Shown here: in pieces, positions 36,806 to 45,835 of the stretch | How the letters are laid out: every line of letters starts with the position of its first letter | Position numbering within the stretch: position 1 is the stretch's first letter | Position numbers and translations under genes: made by a program | The notes under the pieces: generated by a model | Seen by the model: only the letters and a program-made list of their open reading frames with translations | Told to the model about the DNA's origin: nothing | Databases searched by the model: none | DNA from: an uncultured Fodinibius sp. | Lineage (GTDB): Bacteria > Bacteroidota > Rhodothermia > Balneolales > Balneolaceae | Length of the DNA: 64,000 bases | Direction of reading: 5' to 3' | Assembly: GCA_913056455.1 (NCBI GenBank) | Contig: CAJXMJ010000002.1 | Location: 434,001 to 498,000, forward strand

Positions 36806-37047
36806 AGATAAATATTTTTAGGCTAAGCGTTCAACAGACCTCAATTATTAGTCTGAATAATAAGTACCTTATACTAATAAATACTTGCTCTCTTAGCAAC
36901 CATATAACCCCGGCTTTCTACAACTAATTTTAGGAGACTTGACCCCTCTGAATTTTGTATTTCGGGATGTATACATACTCAAAAAAGGACAGAAATTTCC
37001 TTATATTCAGTCTCGCTAAAATCTTAGCAAAGTGAGTCCGGATTAAC

Positions 37048-37977
37048 GTGCAAATACTTTTATTGGGGCCTACTGCCGTAGGTAAAACCAACCTCTCTAT
37101 AGAACTGGGCCGGGTGCTCGATGCCGAAATTATCTCCACTGATTCCCGCCAATGTTATAAATATATGAATATTGGCACCGCCACACCCACCCAAAAAGAG
37201 CAAGCCGGCATACCACACTACAATTTATCCATCATCGATCCCGCCACAAAAGACAGTGTTGTTAATTTTTATGAACGGGCTATGGAGTGGAAAAAAGAAA
37301 TAAGATCGCGCGGTAAAAACGTATTATATGTCGGAGGAAGTACCCTGCACGTGCAAACTGTTATACAACCGCTTGACGATGTTCCCGAAGCTAACGAAGA
37401 TAACATTGCCAAGCTTGAACAACAGATCCAAGACAAAGGAATCAAAAAACTGTATAAAAAACTACAGGAAGTCGATCCCGATTACGCACAGAAAATGGAC
37501 GGGATGAATACCCAGCGCATTGTCCGTGCTCTCGATGTATGGTTGCAAACCGGACGCCCGTTTAGCTCTTTTCACTCTGATGACGATACGATATCTGTCC
37601 CCGATGATATGGTAGTTTTTGGGCTACATCGCGATCGGCAGAAACTATATGATCGCATCAACCGCAGAGTGGACCAAATGTTTGAAAAGGGATTCCTGGA
37701 TGAAGTTCGCACAATCCTTGATATGGGATATACGTTAGAAGATCCCGGATTAAATACAGTCGGATATAAAGAAGCGATCGCTTATTTGAATGACAAAATA
37801 TCCCGTGAACGGATGATTAAAGACATGAAAACCCAAACTCGGCGTTATGCAAAGCGACAGCTTTCATGGTTTCGACGCTGGGATTTTATTAACTGGATTA
37901 ATCTGGACCAAAACAGTCAATCGGAGGCTCGCAATTTTATCCAGTCGCAGTTAGCAGCTAAGTCAAATAAAGATTAA
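37048..37977 (+). CDS. miaA: tRNA dimethylallyltransferase
   Basis: Adds a dimethylallyl group to A37 of tRNAs that read codons starting with U. The P-loop LLGPTAVGKTNLSIELG begins at residue 4; STDSRQCYKYMNIGTATPT, GIPHYNLSIIDP and GGSTLHVQ follow, with the conserved TVGYKEAI and TQTRRYAKRQLSWFRR near the C-terminus. The start is GTG 37048, required because no in-frame ATG precedes the P-loop. Length 309 is normal. Divergent from dnaN across 242 bp; purS follows 36 bp later. Confidence 0.95.
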   Translation: MQILLLGPTAVGKTNLSIELGRVLDAEIISTDSRQCYKYMNIGTATPTQKEQAGIPHYNLSIIDPATKDSVVNFYERAMEWKKEIRSRGKNVLYVGGSTLHVQTVIQPLDDVPEANEDNIAKLEQQIQDKGIKKLYKKLQEVDPDYAQKMDGMNTQRIVRALDVWLQTGRPFSSFHSDDDTISVPDDMVVFGLHRDRQKLYDRINRRVDQMFEKGFLDEVRTILDMGYTLEDPGLNTVGYKEAIAYLNDKISRERMIKDMKTQTRRYAKRQLSWFRRWDFINWINLDQNSQSEARNFIQSQLAAKSNKD

Positions 37978-38013
37978 CTTTACCCTCATTAAAAACGAAT
38001 AATTTTACACAGC

Positions 38014-38262
38014 ATGTATAAGGCTACCGTAAACGTAACACTCCGTAAATCAATTCTTGACCCCCAAGGTAAAGCAGCACAGAACGCATTAAAAAACCTC
38101 GGCTTGAATGAAGTAAACCAGGTTCGAATAGGCAAACTCATTGAGCTTGATATTGACGCTGACAACAAAGAGGAAGCACACAAAGTTGCCGAGACAGCCT
38201 GTTCAAAGTTGCTTGCTAACGAGGTCATGGAAGACTTTGAAATTGAGATCCACGAAAACTAA
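38014..38262 (+). CDS. purS: Phosphoribosylformylglycinamidine synthase subunit PurS
   Basis: 82-residue small subunit of the three-part FGAM synthase (PurSLQ) of purine biosynthesis. Typical: VNVTLRKSILDPQGKAAQNA, LKNLGLNEVNQVRIGKLIEL and a C-terminal MEDFEIEI. PurQ is encoded two genes downstream; purL is not in the window. clpS lies between the two, which is unusual. Confidence 0.95.
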   Translation: MYKATVNVTLRKSILDPQGKAAQNALKNLGLNEVNQVRIGKLIELDIDADNKEEAHKVAETACSKLLANEVMEDFEIEIHEN

Positions 38263-38274
38263 TTAGCTATAGCT

Positions 38275-38616
38275 ATGAACCATCTGCCTTTTAGCTTGTT
38301 AGTATCTAACTCGGGGGCACAAGAGGAACAAGAAGCTCCCGATATTGATGTTGATGTTCTCGAGAAGGAAAAGGAGGACGAAGATGAAAAGTCTCCGTGG
38401 AGGGTCATTCTCTACGATGATGACATTCATACTTTTGACGAAGTTATCGGACAGCTTATTAAAGCTCTCGGTTGTACACAGGATCACGCCGAAGAATTAA
38501 CCTATAAAGTGCATAACGAGGGTAAAGCTGAAGTCTATGAAGGTAGCTTCGAAGATTGTTTTGAAGTCAACGGCGTGCTAAAAGAAATTCAACTTGTCAC
38601 CGAAATAAAAGGATAA
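38275..38616 (+). CDS. clpS: ATP-dependent Clp protease adaptor ClpS
   Basis: 113 residues. A long, very acidic N-terminal extension (EEQEAPDIDVDVLEKEKEDE) precedes the ClpS core: WRVILYDDDIHTFDEVIGQL with the D-D/N-D loop, ALGCTQDHAEELTYKVHNEG, and an inverted-sandwich C-terminus ending LVTEIKG. ClpS delivers N-degron substrates to ClpAP/ClpC. Lodged between purS and purQ with 12 and 3 bp spacing, so it is cotranscribed with purine genes. Confidence 0.9.
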   Translation: MNHLPFSLLVSNSGAQEEQEAPDIDVDVLEKEKEDEDEKSPWRVILYDDDIHTFDEVIGQLIKALGCTQDHAEELTYKVHNEGKAEVYEGSFEDCFEVNGVLKEIQLVTEIKG

Positions 38617-38619
38617 ACC

Positions 38620-39321
38620 GTGTCTGCTACATTTGGCGTAATTGTATTTCCCGGCTCTAATTGTGATCACGACGCGTATCATGCCATGGCTCATGTCATG
38701 AACGCCGAAACAAAATTTCTATGGCATAAAGATACCGACCTTTCGGATATCGACTTTCTGTTGATACCCGGCGGATTTTCATACGGGGATTATCTCCGTT
38801 CTGGTGCCATTGCCCGTTTTTCACCCATCATGCAATCAGTTATTGAGTTTGCTGAAAAGGGAGGTCCCGTACTGGGTATCTGTAATGGATTTCAAATATT
38901 GTTGGAGGCAGGATTGTTGCCCGGAGCCATGTTACATAACAAGGATTTGCGTTTTGTGTGTAAGCAAACACATCTGCGTTGCGAAACATCAGATACCCTA
39001 TTTACACGGAATATTGAAGAAGGTAGAGTACTACAAATTCCTGTAGCTCACGGTGAGGGAAATTACTTTACGGATGACGATCAATTAAAGAAGCTCCAGG
39101 ACAACGACCAGATTGTCTTTCGCTATTGTGATTCACAAGGTAATGTCACCGATGAAGCTAACTTTAACGGTTCAGTCGATAATATCGCTGGTATCTGCAA
39201 TACTCAGCGTAACATCCTCGGTATGATGCCGCATCCGGAACGTGCTGTTGAGCAACTGATTGGATCTGATGATGGCAAGCATATTTTTGAATCTGTGTTG
39301 AATGAACTCGCTGTTGCATAA
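38620..39321 (+). CDS. purQ: Phosphoribosylformylglycinamidine synthase subunit PurQ
   Basis: Glutaminase subunit supplying ammonia to PurL. Class I glutamine amidotransferase: [39 protein letters not shown], nucleophile cysteine in [20 protein letters not shown], and His/Glu in [20 protein letters not shown] is also conserved. Start GTG 38620, 3 bp after clpS. Length 233 is typical. lptB follows 18 bp later. Confidence 0.96.
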   Translation: MSATFGVIVFPGSNCDHDAYHAMAHVMNAETKFLWHKDTDLSDIDFLLIPGGFSYGDYLRSGAIARFSPIMQSVIEFAEKGGPVLGICNGFQILLEAGLLPGAMLHNKDLRFVCKQTHLRCETSDTLFTRNIEEGRVLQIPVAHGEGNYFTDDDQLKKLQDNDQIVFRYCDSQGNVTDEANFNGSVDNIAGICNTQRNILGMMPHPERAVEQLIGSDDGKHIFESVLNELAVA

Positions 39322-39339
39322 ACCAGCAACAACTATTTT

Positions 39340-40107
39340 ATGTCCAAACAATCATCCAACAAAACGCTTTACAGCCGCGGCCTTACCAAAAGCTATAAAA
39401 AGCGTACCGTTGTTTCTGATGTATCTATTGATGTAACACAGGGAGAAATTGTAGGACTTCTTGGACCGAACGGAGCGGGTAAAACGACGACCTTCTACAT
39501 GTTTGTTGGGCTGGTAACACCCGAAAGCGGTGAGATTTTTTTGGATGATAAAAATCTTACCGGCATGCCGATGTACAAACGAGCTCGTCTCGGAGTTGGC
39601 TATCTCTCCCAAGAGGCAAGCGTATTCCGCAATTTAACCGTTAGGGAAAATCTAGAGTCCATCCTGCAATTCTTTGACTACTCGGATAAAGAAATTAATA
39701 ACCGTGTTGAACAACTTATTGAAGAGTTTGGGTTGGAGCGCGTGGTTGACAGCAAGGGATATAGCCTGTCGGGTGGTGAGCGGCGTCGAACTGAGATTGC
39801 CCGGGCTCTCGTTACCGATCCAAAATTCATCCTCTTAGATGAGCCTTTTGCCGGCGTTGATCCCATTGCCGTTGAAGATATCCAAGAAATTGTGGCAGAC
39901 CTAAAATATCGTAACATTGGAATTTTTATTACTGATCATAACGTGCACGAAACACTGGCCATTACAGATCGCGCCTACCTGATGTTTGAAGGACGCATCC
40001 TCAAAGAAGGATCAGCTGATGAGTTAGCCGAAGATGAAGAAGCCAAACGCCTCTATCTTGGAAGTCAATTTAAGCTGGATCGTTATGGTCGACAACAAGA
40101 AGAGTAG
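39340..40107 (+). CDS. lptB: LPS export ABC transporter ATP-binding protein LptB
   Basis: 255 residues. Walker A is [15 protein letters not shown], the Q-loop lies in [20 protein letters not shown], the signature is [17 protein letters not shown], Walker B is [13 protein letters not shown] and the switch His lies in [10 protein letters not shown]; these match LptB strongly. It powers LPS transport from the inner membrane through LptFG and LptC, so the organism is Gram-negative with LPS. The C-terminus has an acidic tail. lptF/G/C/A are not in the window. Confidence 0.95.
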   Translation: MSKQSSNKTLYSRGLTKSYKKRTVVSDVSIDVTQGEIVGLLGPNGAGKTTTFYMFVGLVTPESGEIFLDDKNLTGMPMYKRARLGVGYLSQEASVFRNLTVRENLESILQFFDYSDKEINNRVEQLIEEFGLERVVDSKGYSLSGGERRRTEIARALVTDPKFILLDEPFAGVDPIAVEDIQEIVADLKYRNIGIFITDHNVHETLAITDRAYLMFEGRILKEGSADELAEDEEAKRLYLGSQFKLDRYGRQQEE

Positions 40108-40145
40108 CACTAACGAATTTTAATCCTAAATAGCATACTAATAAA

Positions 40146-40478
40146 ATGGAAGAGATTTCTGTACAGTCGTTAAAAGAGAAAATCGATGGGGATCAAAACG
40201 ACTTTCTTCTTTTGGATGTACGTGAACCTTTCGAGCAATATCAGTCTAAAATTGATATTGAAAACTCAGCTTTAATTCCTGTTGGAGAACTGGCAGACAG
40301 AATTGATGAGATTGAAGATCAAAAAGACAAGCAAATTATCTGTCTTTGCCGCAGCGGCGGACGCAGTGCTCAAGCGTGTGAACTACTGCAAGAAGAAGGG
40401 TTTGAAAATGTAAAGAATCTCAAAGGCGGTATTAACAAATGGGCTAAAGAAATTGATGACAGTTTGCCCGTTTATTAG
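40146..40478 (+). CDS. Rhodanese-like sulfurtransferase
   Basis: 110-residue single rhodanese domain: FLLLDVREPFEQYQ, the catalytic loop ICLCRSGGRSAQA with cysteine, and GFENVKNLKGGINKWAKEID. It resembles GlpE/PspE-type cytosolic enzymes that move sulfane sulfur; no signal peptide. Its stop codon overlaps the rho stop on the other strand by 4 nt, so the two transcripts converge without space for a terminator. Confidence 0.92.
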   Translation: MEEISVQSLKEKIDGDQNDFLLLDVREPFEQYQSKIDIENSALIPVGELADRIDEIEDQKDKQIICLCRSGGRSAQACELLQEEGFENVKNLKGGINKWAKEIDDSLPVY

Positions 40479-41671
40479 ACCATTGCCGCAATCTGATTGA
40501 GCAGCTCCTCATTACTATCGGTATTTCTAAGTACCTTAAGCAAACTCTGCATCGATTCTTTCGGTGACTTTTTGAGCAAATATCGTCGAACCATATTCCG
40601 TTCTTCCATGGAATCACCAATAAACTTGTCTTCATTCCGTGTTCCCGAGGCACTGATATTTATCGCGGGATAAATGCGATCGTTTGCAAGCTCACGATCA
40701 AGTACAACTTCCATATTTCCCGTACCCTTAAATTCCTCAAAAATGAGATCGTCCATTCGGGAATTAGTCTCGATAAGACAGGTAGCAACGATAGTTAACG
40801 ATCCGCCACCCTCAATTTTTCGGGCCGAACCAAATATCTTTTTAGGAATCTCCAGTGCACGTATGTCCAAACCACCTGAAAGCGTACGCCCACTACTTTC
40901 CTGAATGTTATTATAGGCCCGTCCTAATCGGGTAAGGGAGTCAATCAGCAATACTGCATCATCTCCCATTTCAGCCTTTCGTTTTACATAGCCCAGAGCA
41001 AGCTCCGTAATCCTAATATGGCTATCGGTAGGCTTATCATTTGAGGATGCAAACACTTCTGCATCCGTTGACCTGATAAAATCGGTTACCTCTTCGGGAC
41101 GTTCATCCACCAACAGTATTCCGGTACTTATATCGGGGTGATTTTTGGTCAGGGATTCAGCAATTTTCTTCAACAAAACCGTTTTACCGGTTCGTGGTGG
41201 CGCCACAAGCAAGGCTCGCTGGCCTTTACCGATAGGAGCAATTAAATCCATTACTCGCATCTCAATATCTTCAGGATCAATACCCAGTTCAATATGCTCG
41301 TTCGGCATAATGGGGGTCTGCAATTCAAAACGAGTAGCTCGCTGCCACTCCATTGGATCACGTCCATTTATCTTCTCAATAGAATAAATATGCCGATATC
41401 CTCTTTCATCTTCCTCATATTCTCCCTCAATCTCCAACCCGGGACGAAGATTATGCTTCTTAACTTCATCAGGTCTTAGAAAAGGATCGCTGGGCTCGTA
41501 GCTAAATTCATGGTCTTTTTCTCGAGCAAATCCGTAGTTCTTTTCATTAATTTCAACTACGCCTTTATAACGACCGGCTACTTCCACATTTTGATTGTCA
41601 TTAAATCGAGGCACAAAAACATTCTTATTTTTGTTGCGACCGCGATTTTTATTATTTCGTGAACGTCCCAT
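40475..41671 (-). CDS. rho: Transcription termination factor Rho
   Basis: 398 residues from ATG 41671 (a TTG 9 nt upstream is an alternative). The cold-shock-like RNA-binding domain (VVEINEKNYGFAREKDHEFS) is followed by the RecA-type ATPase: P-loop LLVAPPRTGKTVLLKKIAES, LLVDERPEEVTDFIRST, VLLIDSLTRLGRAYN, and the R-loop RKIEGGGSLTIVATCLIETN. It is somewhat shorter than E. coli Rho (419): the N-terminal helical Rho_N domain is replaced by a short basic tail (GRSRNNKNRGRNKNKNVF). It ends inside the rhodanese 3' end. Confidence 0.96.
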   Translation of the reverse strand: MGRSRNNKNRGRNKNKNVFVPRFNDNQNVEVAGRYKGVVEINEKNYGFAREKDHEFSYEPSDPFLRPDEVKKHNLRPGLEIEGEYEEDERGYRHIYSIEKINGRDPMEWQRATRFELQTPIMPNEHIELGIDPEDIEMRVMDLIAPIGKGQRALLVAPPRTGKTVLLKKIAESLTKNHPDISTGILLVDERPEEVTDFIRSTDAEVFASSNDKPTDSHIRITELALGYVKRKAEMGDDAVLLIDSLTRLGRAYNNIQESSGRTLSGGLDIRALEIPKKIFGSARKIEGGGSLTIVATCLIETNSRMDDLIFEEFKGTGNMEVVLDRELANDRIYPAINISASGTRNEDKFIGDSMEERNMVRRYLLKKSPKESMQSLLKVLRNTDSNEELLNQIAAMV

Positions 41672-41777
41672 TACATCCAATGATTTAACTTATTACCTAC
41701 ATATCTGGCGTTATATAATTAAAACTACTAACACACAGAAAGGTAGGATGTGATTGTGATTTAAGAATTGAGAGGTG

Positions 41778-41809
41778 AAAAAAGCAGTACAGCTAAAATG
41801 CTGTACTGC
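41778..41809 (-). terminator. Rho-independent terminator of the TPR/OMP/lipoprotein unit
   Basis: A perfect 10-bp stem (GCAGTACAGC / GCTGTACTGC) with loop TAAAAT and an A-run on the plus strand (T-run on the minus strand), 46 bp after the TPR gene. It marks the end of the leftward unit and separates it from rho. Confidence 0.92.
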
Positions 41810-41854
41810 CGAATTGAATAGATAAAGATAATAATCTTTACCGTTATTTAAAAT

Positions 41855-43192
41855 TTACCGAACCGTTGTGGTTTCATTAATCCAACCATAGCATTCCATA
41901 AGGGAAGAATTAATTTCAAAGCTTTCCCCTTCCTCCAATGGTGGTTTCCAGAAAAATTTCTCAGATTTAGACGGCGTTACCGGTTTGTAAGACTGATACT
42001 TTCGATCCACTTCATTAGCTGTATTAGGATCTGTCTGTTTGGCTTTATCCAAATAATCTAAGACCAACCAGTAAACAGCCTTATCTTCAGGCGTCAGCTT
42101 TCGATCGCTTGTGCATTGACTTACTGCGCGAGCATATACATCAGCAATCTGTATATAAGGATCTCCCCAACCATTGTTATAATTGATTGCCTGTCGGGCA
42201 AATCTGCGCGCACTTTGCAACTTATCTTGGTTTAAGTACGCATCCGAAATATTCAGAGCAATTTCTGCTCGTTGCTTATCCGTCGATGCCTTATCCATCG
42301 CTTCTTTAAAGTACTTGATGGATGTATTATAATTGGCATTATTTTTAGCAGCCTCAGCTACCGCCATCACATTTTCATAGTTCGGATTTAGCTCATACAG
42401 CTTCTGGCTTACTTCACGCACCTTTGCAGCCATTTCCTGGCTTTGATAAACATCCCGCAACTTCGTTAACACTTCCTCATCCTCAGGATTATTTTCCAGC
42501 TCGCTTTCTAAAAATGCTATTTGTTCCTCAGGCGAATCGAAGAGGTCTTCTCTTATATCACTAAATGAATTTAACAATTTCTGAGAAGCATGGGGCTCTG
42601 CTTCTTTCATTACAGCCAAGGCCTCATCCTTTTTGCCACCAGAAGAAAACTCATTAAGTATTCTTTGTATATAATAACCTTTTGCTCTTTTAGTAAGCGC
42701 CTCCGGCTTTAGCTGAAAAGCCTTATAATAATCTTCTGCCGCACGCATAGAAGCATTACTAAGTAGATCTGAATGCGTTTGAAGCATTCGACCTCTTTTT
42801 ATATACCAATCAAATTTTGCATCCGTATCTTCTGAAAATTTCTCGAATGCCCGGTCAAAGATCAGCAGTGCTGTATCTACATATGCTTCTTTCAGAGTAG
42901 GATCTTGCTTTTTCTGAGCCACCTCACTATATGCGGTGGTAAGGCGATCAATCTGGCGTGTTAATTCAAATCGCGAATATCCTTCAATTGTTTCTGGCAT
43001 TGCTTGCCACATCCAGCGGCCAAACTTTATGGCCTCTTCAAAAGAATCATTCTTATAGTTTTCATAAAATATTGAATAAGCCTGTATTTCACTCATTCCA
43101 CTGGGTGGCTGTGCAGAAGAATCTTCGGTCTGTGCCAACGACCAGCTGCTACCTAAGAAAATAAAAGCAGTTATTAATATTAACTTTTTCAT
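41855..43192 (-). CDS. Periplasmic TPR-like repeat protein
   Basis: 445 residues. A signal peptide (about 1-20, GSSWSLAQ) is followed by helical repeats of TPR character (ADTALLIFDRAFEKFSED, AAEDYYKAFQLKPEALTKR, NYNTSIKYFKEAMDKASTD, LQSARRFARQAINYNNGWGD). The C-terminal ~45 residues (KFFWKPPLEEGESFEINSS) are not repeat-like. It is the third gene, after a barrel protein and a DUF4270 lipoprotein, on the same strand with gaps of 58 and 2 bp, suggesting a shared envelope assembly role. The specific function is unknown. Confidence 0.75.
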   Translation of the reverse strand: MKKLILITAFIFLGSSWSLAQTEDSSAQPPSGMSEIQAYSIFYENYKNDSFEEAIKFGRWMWQAMPETIEGYSRFELTRQIDRLTTAYSEVAQKKQDPTLKEAYVDTALLIFDRAFEKFSEDTDAKFDWYIKRGRMLQTHSDLLSNASMRAAEDYYKAFQLKPEALTKRAKGYYIQRILNEFSSGGKKDEALAVMKEAEPHASQKLLNSFSDIREDLFDSPEEQIAFLESELENNPEDEEVLTKLRDVYQSQEMAAKVREVSQKLYELNPNYENVMAVAEAAKNNANYNTSIKYFKEAMDKASTDKQRAEIALNISDAYLNQDKLQSARRFARQAINYNNGWGDPYIQIADVYARAVSQCTSDRKLTPEDKAVYWLVLDYLDKAKQTDPNTANEVDRKYQSYKPVTPSKSEKFFWKPPLEEGESFEINSSLMECYGWINETTTVR

Positions 43193-43250
43193 AATGCTAA
43201 CATTTTACTGTATGGTTCAAGTTTAAAACTGTTACTAAAGCAATTTATTG

Positions 43251-44549
43251 TTATTGAAGCTTCGGACGGAAAAACATTAATTCAGCTAAATTCAGCGTCA
43301 ACCGTACTCCCCAAATATTTTCTTGTGCCAAACTGGAGGTTTCTGTGCCTCTAATTCCATATTCAAAACTTAAATCTATGGAAGAATTTGACCTCGGCGA
43401 TCGGATTCCAATTCCAAACGCAAACTTTAGTGTATTAATTCGCTGTCCGTCAATATCGAGATGTCCCGTATCATAAGAAGCACCTGCCCGATATTTAAAG
43501 CTGGATAAAAATTTATTCGATCCTGTGACATAGGGGAAATACTGCACTCCTAATCCCATCTTGTATCGATCTACAAACAGTTGATCTTCAGAAGGCTTGA
43601 AATCATTTTCATATCCCGACCAACCTTCATAAAGCCCTTCAAGACCTATCATCAATAAATTACTGGGACTATAGCTTACCCCGCCACTGACTTTCATTGG
43701 TAGTTTAATAGGACCTTCTCCATTTTGCAAATCTTTAGTCAAGTTTAGAGCCCCATTATCGACGGTACCTGTTTGTTTTCGCTCTGCATTTAGCTCTACC
43801 GGAAGATCAACCGTTGCTCCTATTCCCAGCTGGTCGTCTTCTTTCAACACATTCGGTAAACGAATAAATGTTCCGAGACGATGGCCGAAACTGTGTCCAC
43901 TGGTTTCGATAGTGAAGTTGGCATTACGATAAGGAGATTGTGGGAATCGCGCCACATACGAATCATCCATCGATAGGAAATATAGTGACGTGGCATATCC
44001 TACAGATATATTTGAATTAATTCTCCATCCAAGACCTAATTCAGCCCTGTTCAATCCGCCACTGCCACGATTTTCGATATTGAAATCAAGTGTTTCTCCC
44101 TGAAAGCCATCACCAATTACACGTGTCTGCTCCTCATATATCCGAAATTTTGACTCCGTTATGGGCGTAAAGGAACCCGAAACTCCTAACTCACCTCTAA
44201 TAATAGGTAACTGGAGCTGAAACTGCCCAACCGAGAAGTTTGAATTTGTAACACTTCCTGTTGCATCAGTGGCATTATAGCTATTAACGCCAATTTCACC
44301 TACACCAAGACCATAGACGGTATTCCCCCAATGAGCGGGATTTGCAATTGTTCCTACAAACGTTTCATTAAAGGAAACCCCCAACAGTCCCATAGATTGG
44401 GCCGCTGAATTACCAATACCTAATGGATATCCAATACCTATCTGGGAATAAACAGATCCACTTTTAGCCTTAGCATCACCTGTTGTCTGAGCAGATGCTA
44501 TAGAAGTTCCAAAAACCAGTAGTGTTACTATAAGAGCTAACTTTTTCAA
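43251..44549 (-). CDS. FadL-like outer-membrane beta-barrel protein
   Basis: 432 residues. A signal peptide (1-20, GTSIASAQ) is followed by many alternating-hydrophobic strands with Gly/Tyr/Phe girdles (LGLGWRINSNISVGYATSLY, GVSYSPSNLLMIGLEGLYEG) and a C-terminal aromatic strand (WGVRLTLNLAELMFF). Pattern and length match OmpP1/FadL/PorV-type barrels of Bacteroidota. The start of the mature part (YSQIGIGYPLG) is compatible. It overlaps nothing; a DUF4270 lipoprotein lies 2 bp upstream. Substrate unknown. Confidence 0.75.
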   Translation of the reverse strand: MKKLALIVTLLVFGTSIASAQTTGDAKAKSGSVYSQIGIGYPLGIGNSAAQSMGLLGVSFNETFVGTIANPAHWGNTVYGLGVGEIGVNSYNATDATGSVTNSNFSVGQFQLQLPIIRGELGVSGSFTPITESKFRIYEEQTRVIGDGFQGETLDFNIENRGSGGLNRAELGLGWRINSNISVGYATSLYFLSMDDSYVARFPQSPYRNANFTIETSGHSFGHRLGTFIRLPNVLKEDDQLGIGATVDLPVELNAERKQTGTVDNGALNLTKDLQNGEGPIKLPMKVSGGVSYSPSNLLMIGLEGLYEGWSGYENDFKPSEDQLFVDRYKMGLGVQYFPYVTGSNKFLSSFKYRAGASYDTGHLDIDGQRINTLKFAFGIGIRSPRSNSSIDLSFEYGIRGTETSSLAQENIWGVRLTLNLAELMFFRPKLQ

Positions 44550-44551
44550 CG

Positions 44552-45817
44552 CTAATTCTTAATATTTTTTAAAGAGGTAATTATAATTTTAGGCTTCAAT
44601 CCATCTGGAACCTGATTATCATCTGTCATAATAAGAGTAGATTTTATAACACCATCATTTGGAAGTGTTATAAAGAACTCTCGATCTTCAGGAAATCCAT
44701 TTCTTATGATATTTTCGACCAATCTTGTAACATCGAATCGAAAGGTCCCATTTTCAGCAGAATAACTACCCTGCAATCGTGTTGGATTATTTAATGGCGC
44801 ACCCGGATCAATATTTTCAGGCAATCCATCGGGATTAGCCAGGTGTAAAAACGCCACCTGTTCTTTAGCCCTCTGTGTTGTTGAAGGCTCTCCGCCTAAG
44901 CTTTGTTCCAAAGCAGCGGTGTTTTCGTAAAGAACCAATTCGGCTCTTGACAAGCCCGGAGGCTGAATATCCAACTCTTCAATTCCCAGCCTCTTAAAAT
45001 TAAGTACACTTTCATATGTACTGTGCAAAGAAATTGACCCCTGAGGTATGGTATTACTGCTTCCCCTTTCTAAATGATATCCCCACCTATTTAGGGAAAC
45101 ATCAAAGGTATCCGCCTCGGGATGCTGAATGAAAAAACGTGTTGAATCTCGATAAAGCGGCAAAATTTTACTGCTATTTGAGGAGACCAGTGCTAAGCCG
45201 TGTGCCTCATATTTATAAGTCGAGTCAACCGAGCCTGTCGTATCGTCTTTGGAATCTTCGGCATAGGTACGATACTCATCCACCCACCCTGAAGCAATAT
45301 CTGACAAGTTGACCATCAGAGAATCTTCCGTACCAACAGAGAACTCACCAATTTTTTGAGACGAAAGACTAAGTTCTTCATCAACTTTCAGCACACGATC
45401 GCGCCAATACTGGTTGATTTGGTACAACTCAAACTGTTGCGTACCATCGGTATTACCGAAAACCTGATCCCGATCATACATAATCTGCAACAGCATTTCT
45501 CCATCTGCTTTCATAGTATCAGATGATGCCGGCAGGTTAGGCTTCAAATATCCTGTCGCAGTCAGGCTTCCAAATAGCGGGTCATCAAAATTACCGGCCG
45601 AAAAGAAGCTCTGCTCACCGGAATAAGATGTGGCATCTACAGCGTTTAATCCATTAATAATTAATGTGTCTCGAACCACTTCGGAGGTCGGATCTGTAAT
45701 TTCACTACCTACCGAGCCCGGGTTTTCACAGGCGCTAAATCCTATCAAGACACCTAAAATTAAAACTAAGTGAAATGATCTTGCTTGTTGAAAGGAGATT
45801 TGTATAAAATTTTGCAA
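44552..45817 (-). CDS. DUF4270-like lipoprotein
   Basis: 421 residues. The lipobox LIGFSAC gives lipidated C30. The N-terminal mature region has the DUF4270 look (ENPGSVGSEITDP; FSAGNFDDPLFGSLTATGYL; LLQIMYD) and the C-terminus ends in strands (FRFDVTRLVENII, REFFITLP). From memory, DUF4270 genes in Bacteroidota often sit beside a glycogen/starch-synthase-like gene, as here (GT5-like gene 18 bp upstream). The 2-bp spacing to the barrel gene implies one transcript. Function unknown, probably cell-surface. Confidence 0.78.
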   Translation of the reverse strand: MQNFIQISFQQARSFHLVLILGVLIGFSACENPGSVGSEITDPTSEVVRDTLIINGLNAVDATSYSGEQSFFSAGNFDDPLFGSLTATGYLKPNLPASSDTMKADGEMLLQIMYDRDQVFGNTDGTQQFELYQINQYWRDRVLKVDEELSLSSQKIGEFSVGTEDSLMVNLSDIASGWVDEYRTYAEDSKDDTTGSVDSTYKYEAHGLALVSSNSSKILPLYRDSTRFFIQHPEADTFDVSLNRWGYHLERGSSNTIPQGSISLHSTYESVLNFKRLGIEELDIQPPGLSRAELVLYENTAALEQSLGGEPSTTQRAKEQVAFLHLANPDGLPENIDPGAPLNNPTRLQGSYSAENGTFRFDVTRLVENIIRNGFPEDREFFITLPNDGVIKSTLIMTDDNQVPDGLKPKIIITSLKNIKN

Positions 45818-45835
45818 CGAGATACTGCTCTAAAT

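Noticed and set aside
36845-36863. TTATTA-N7-TAATAA dyad upstream of dnaN
   Set aside because: Purely AT arms of 6 bp in an AT-rich promoter region; expected by chance.
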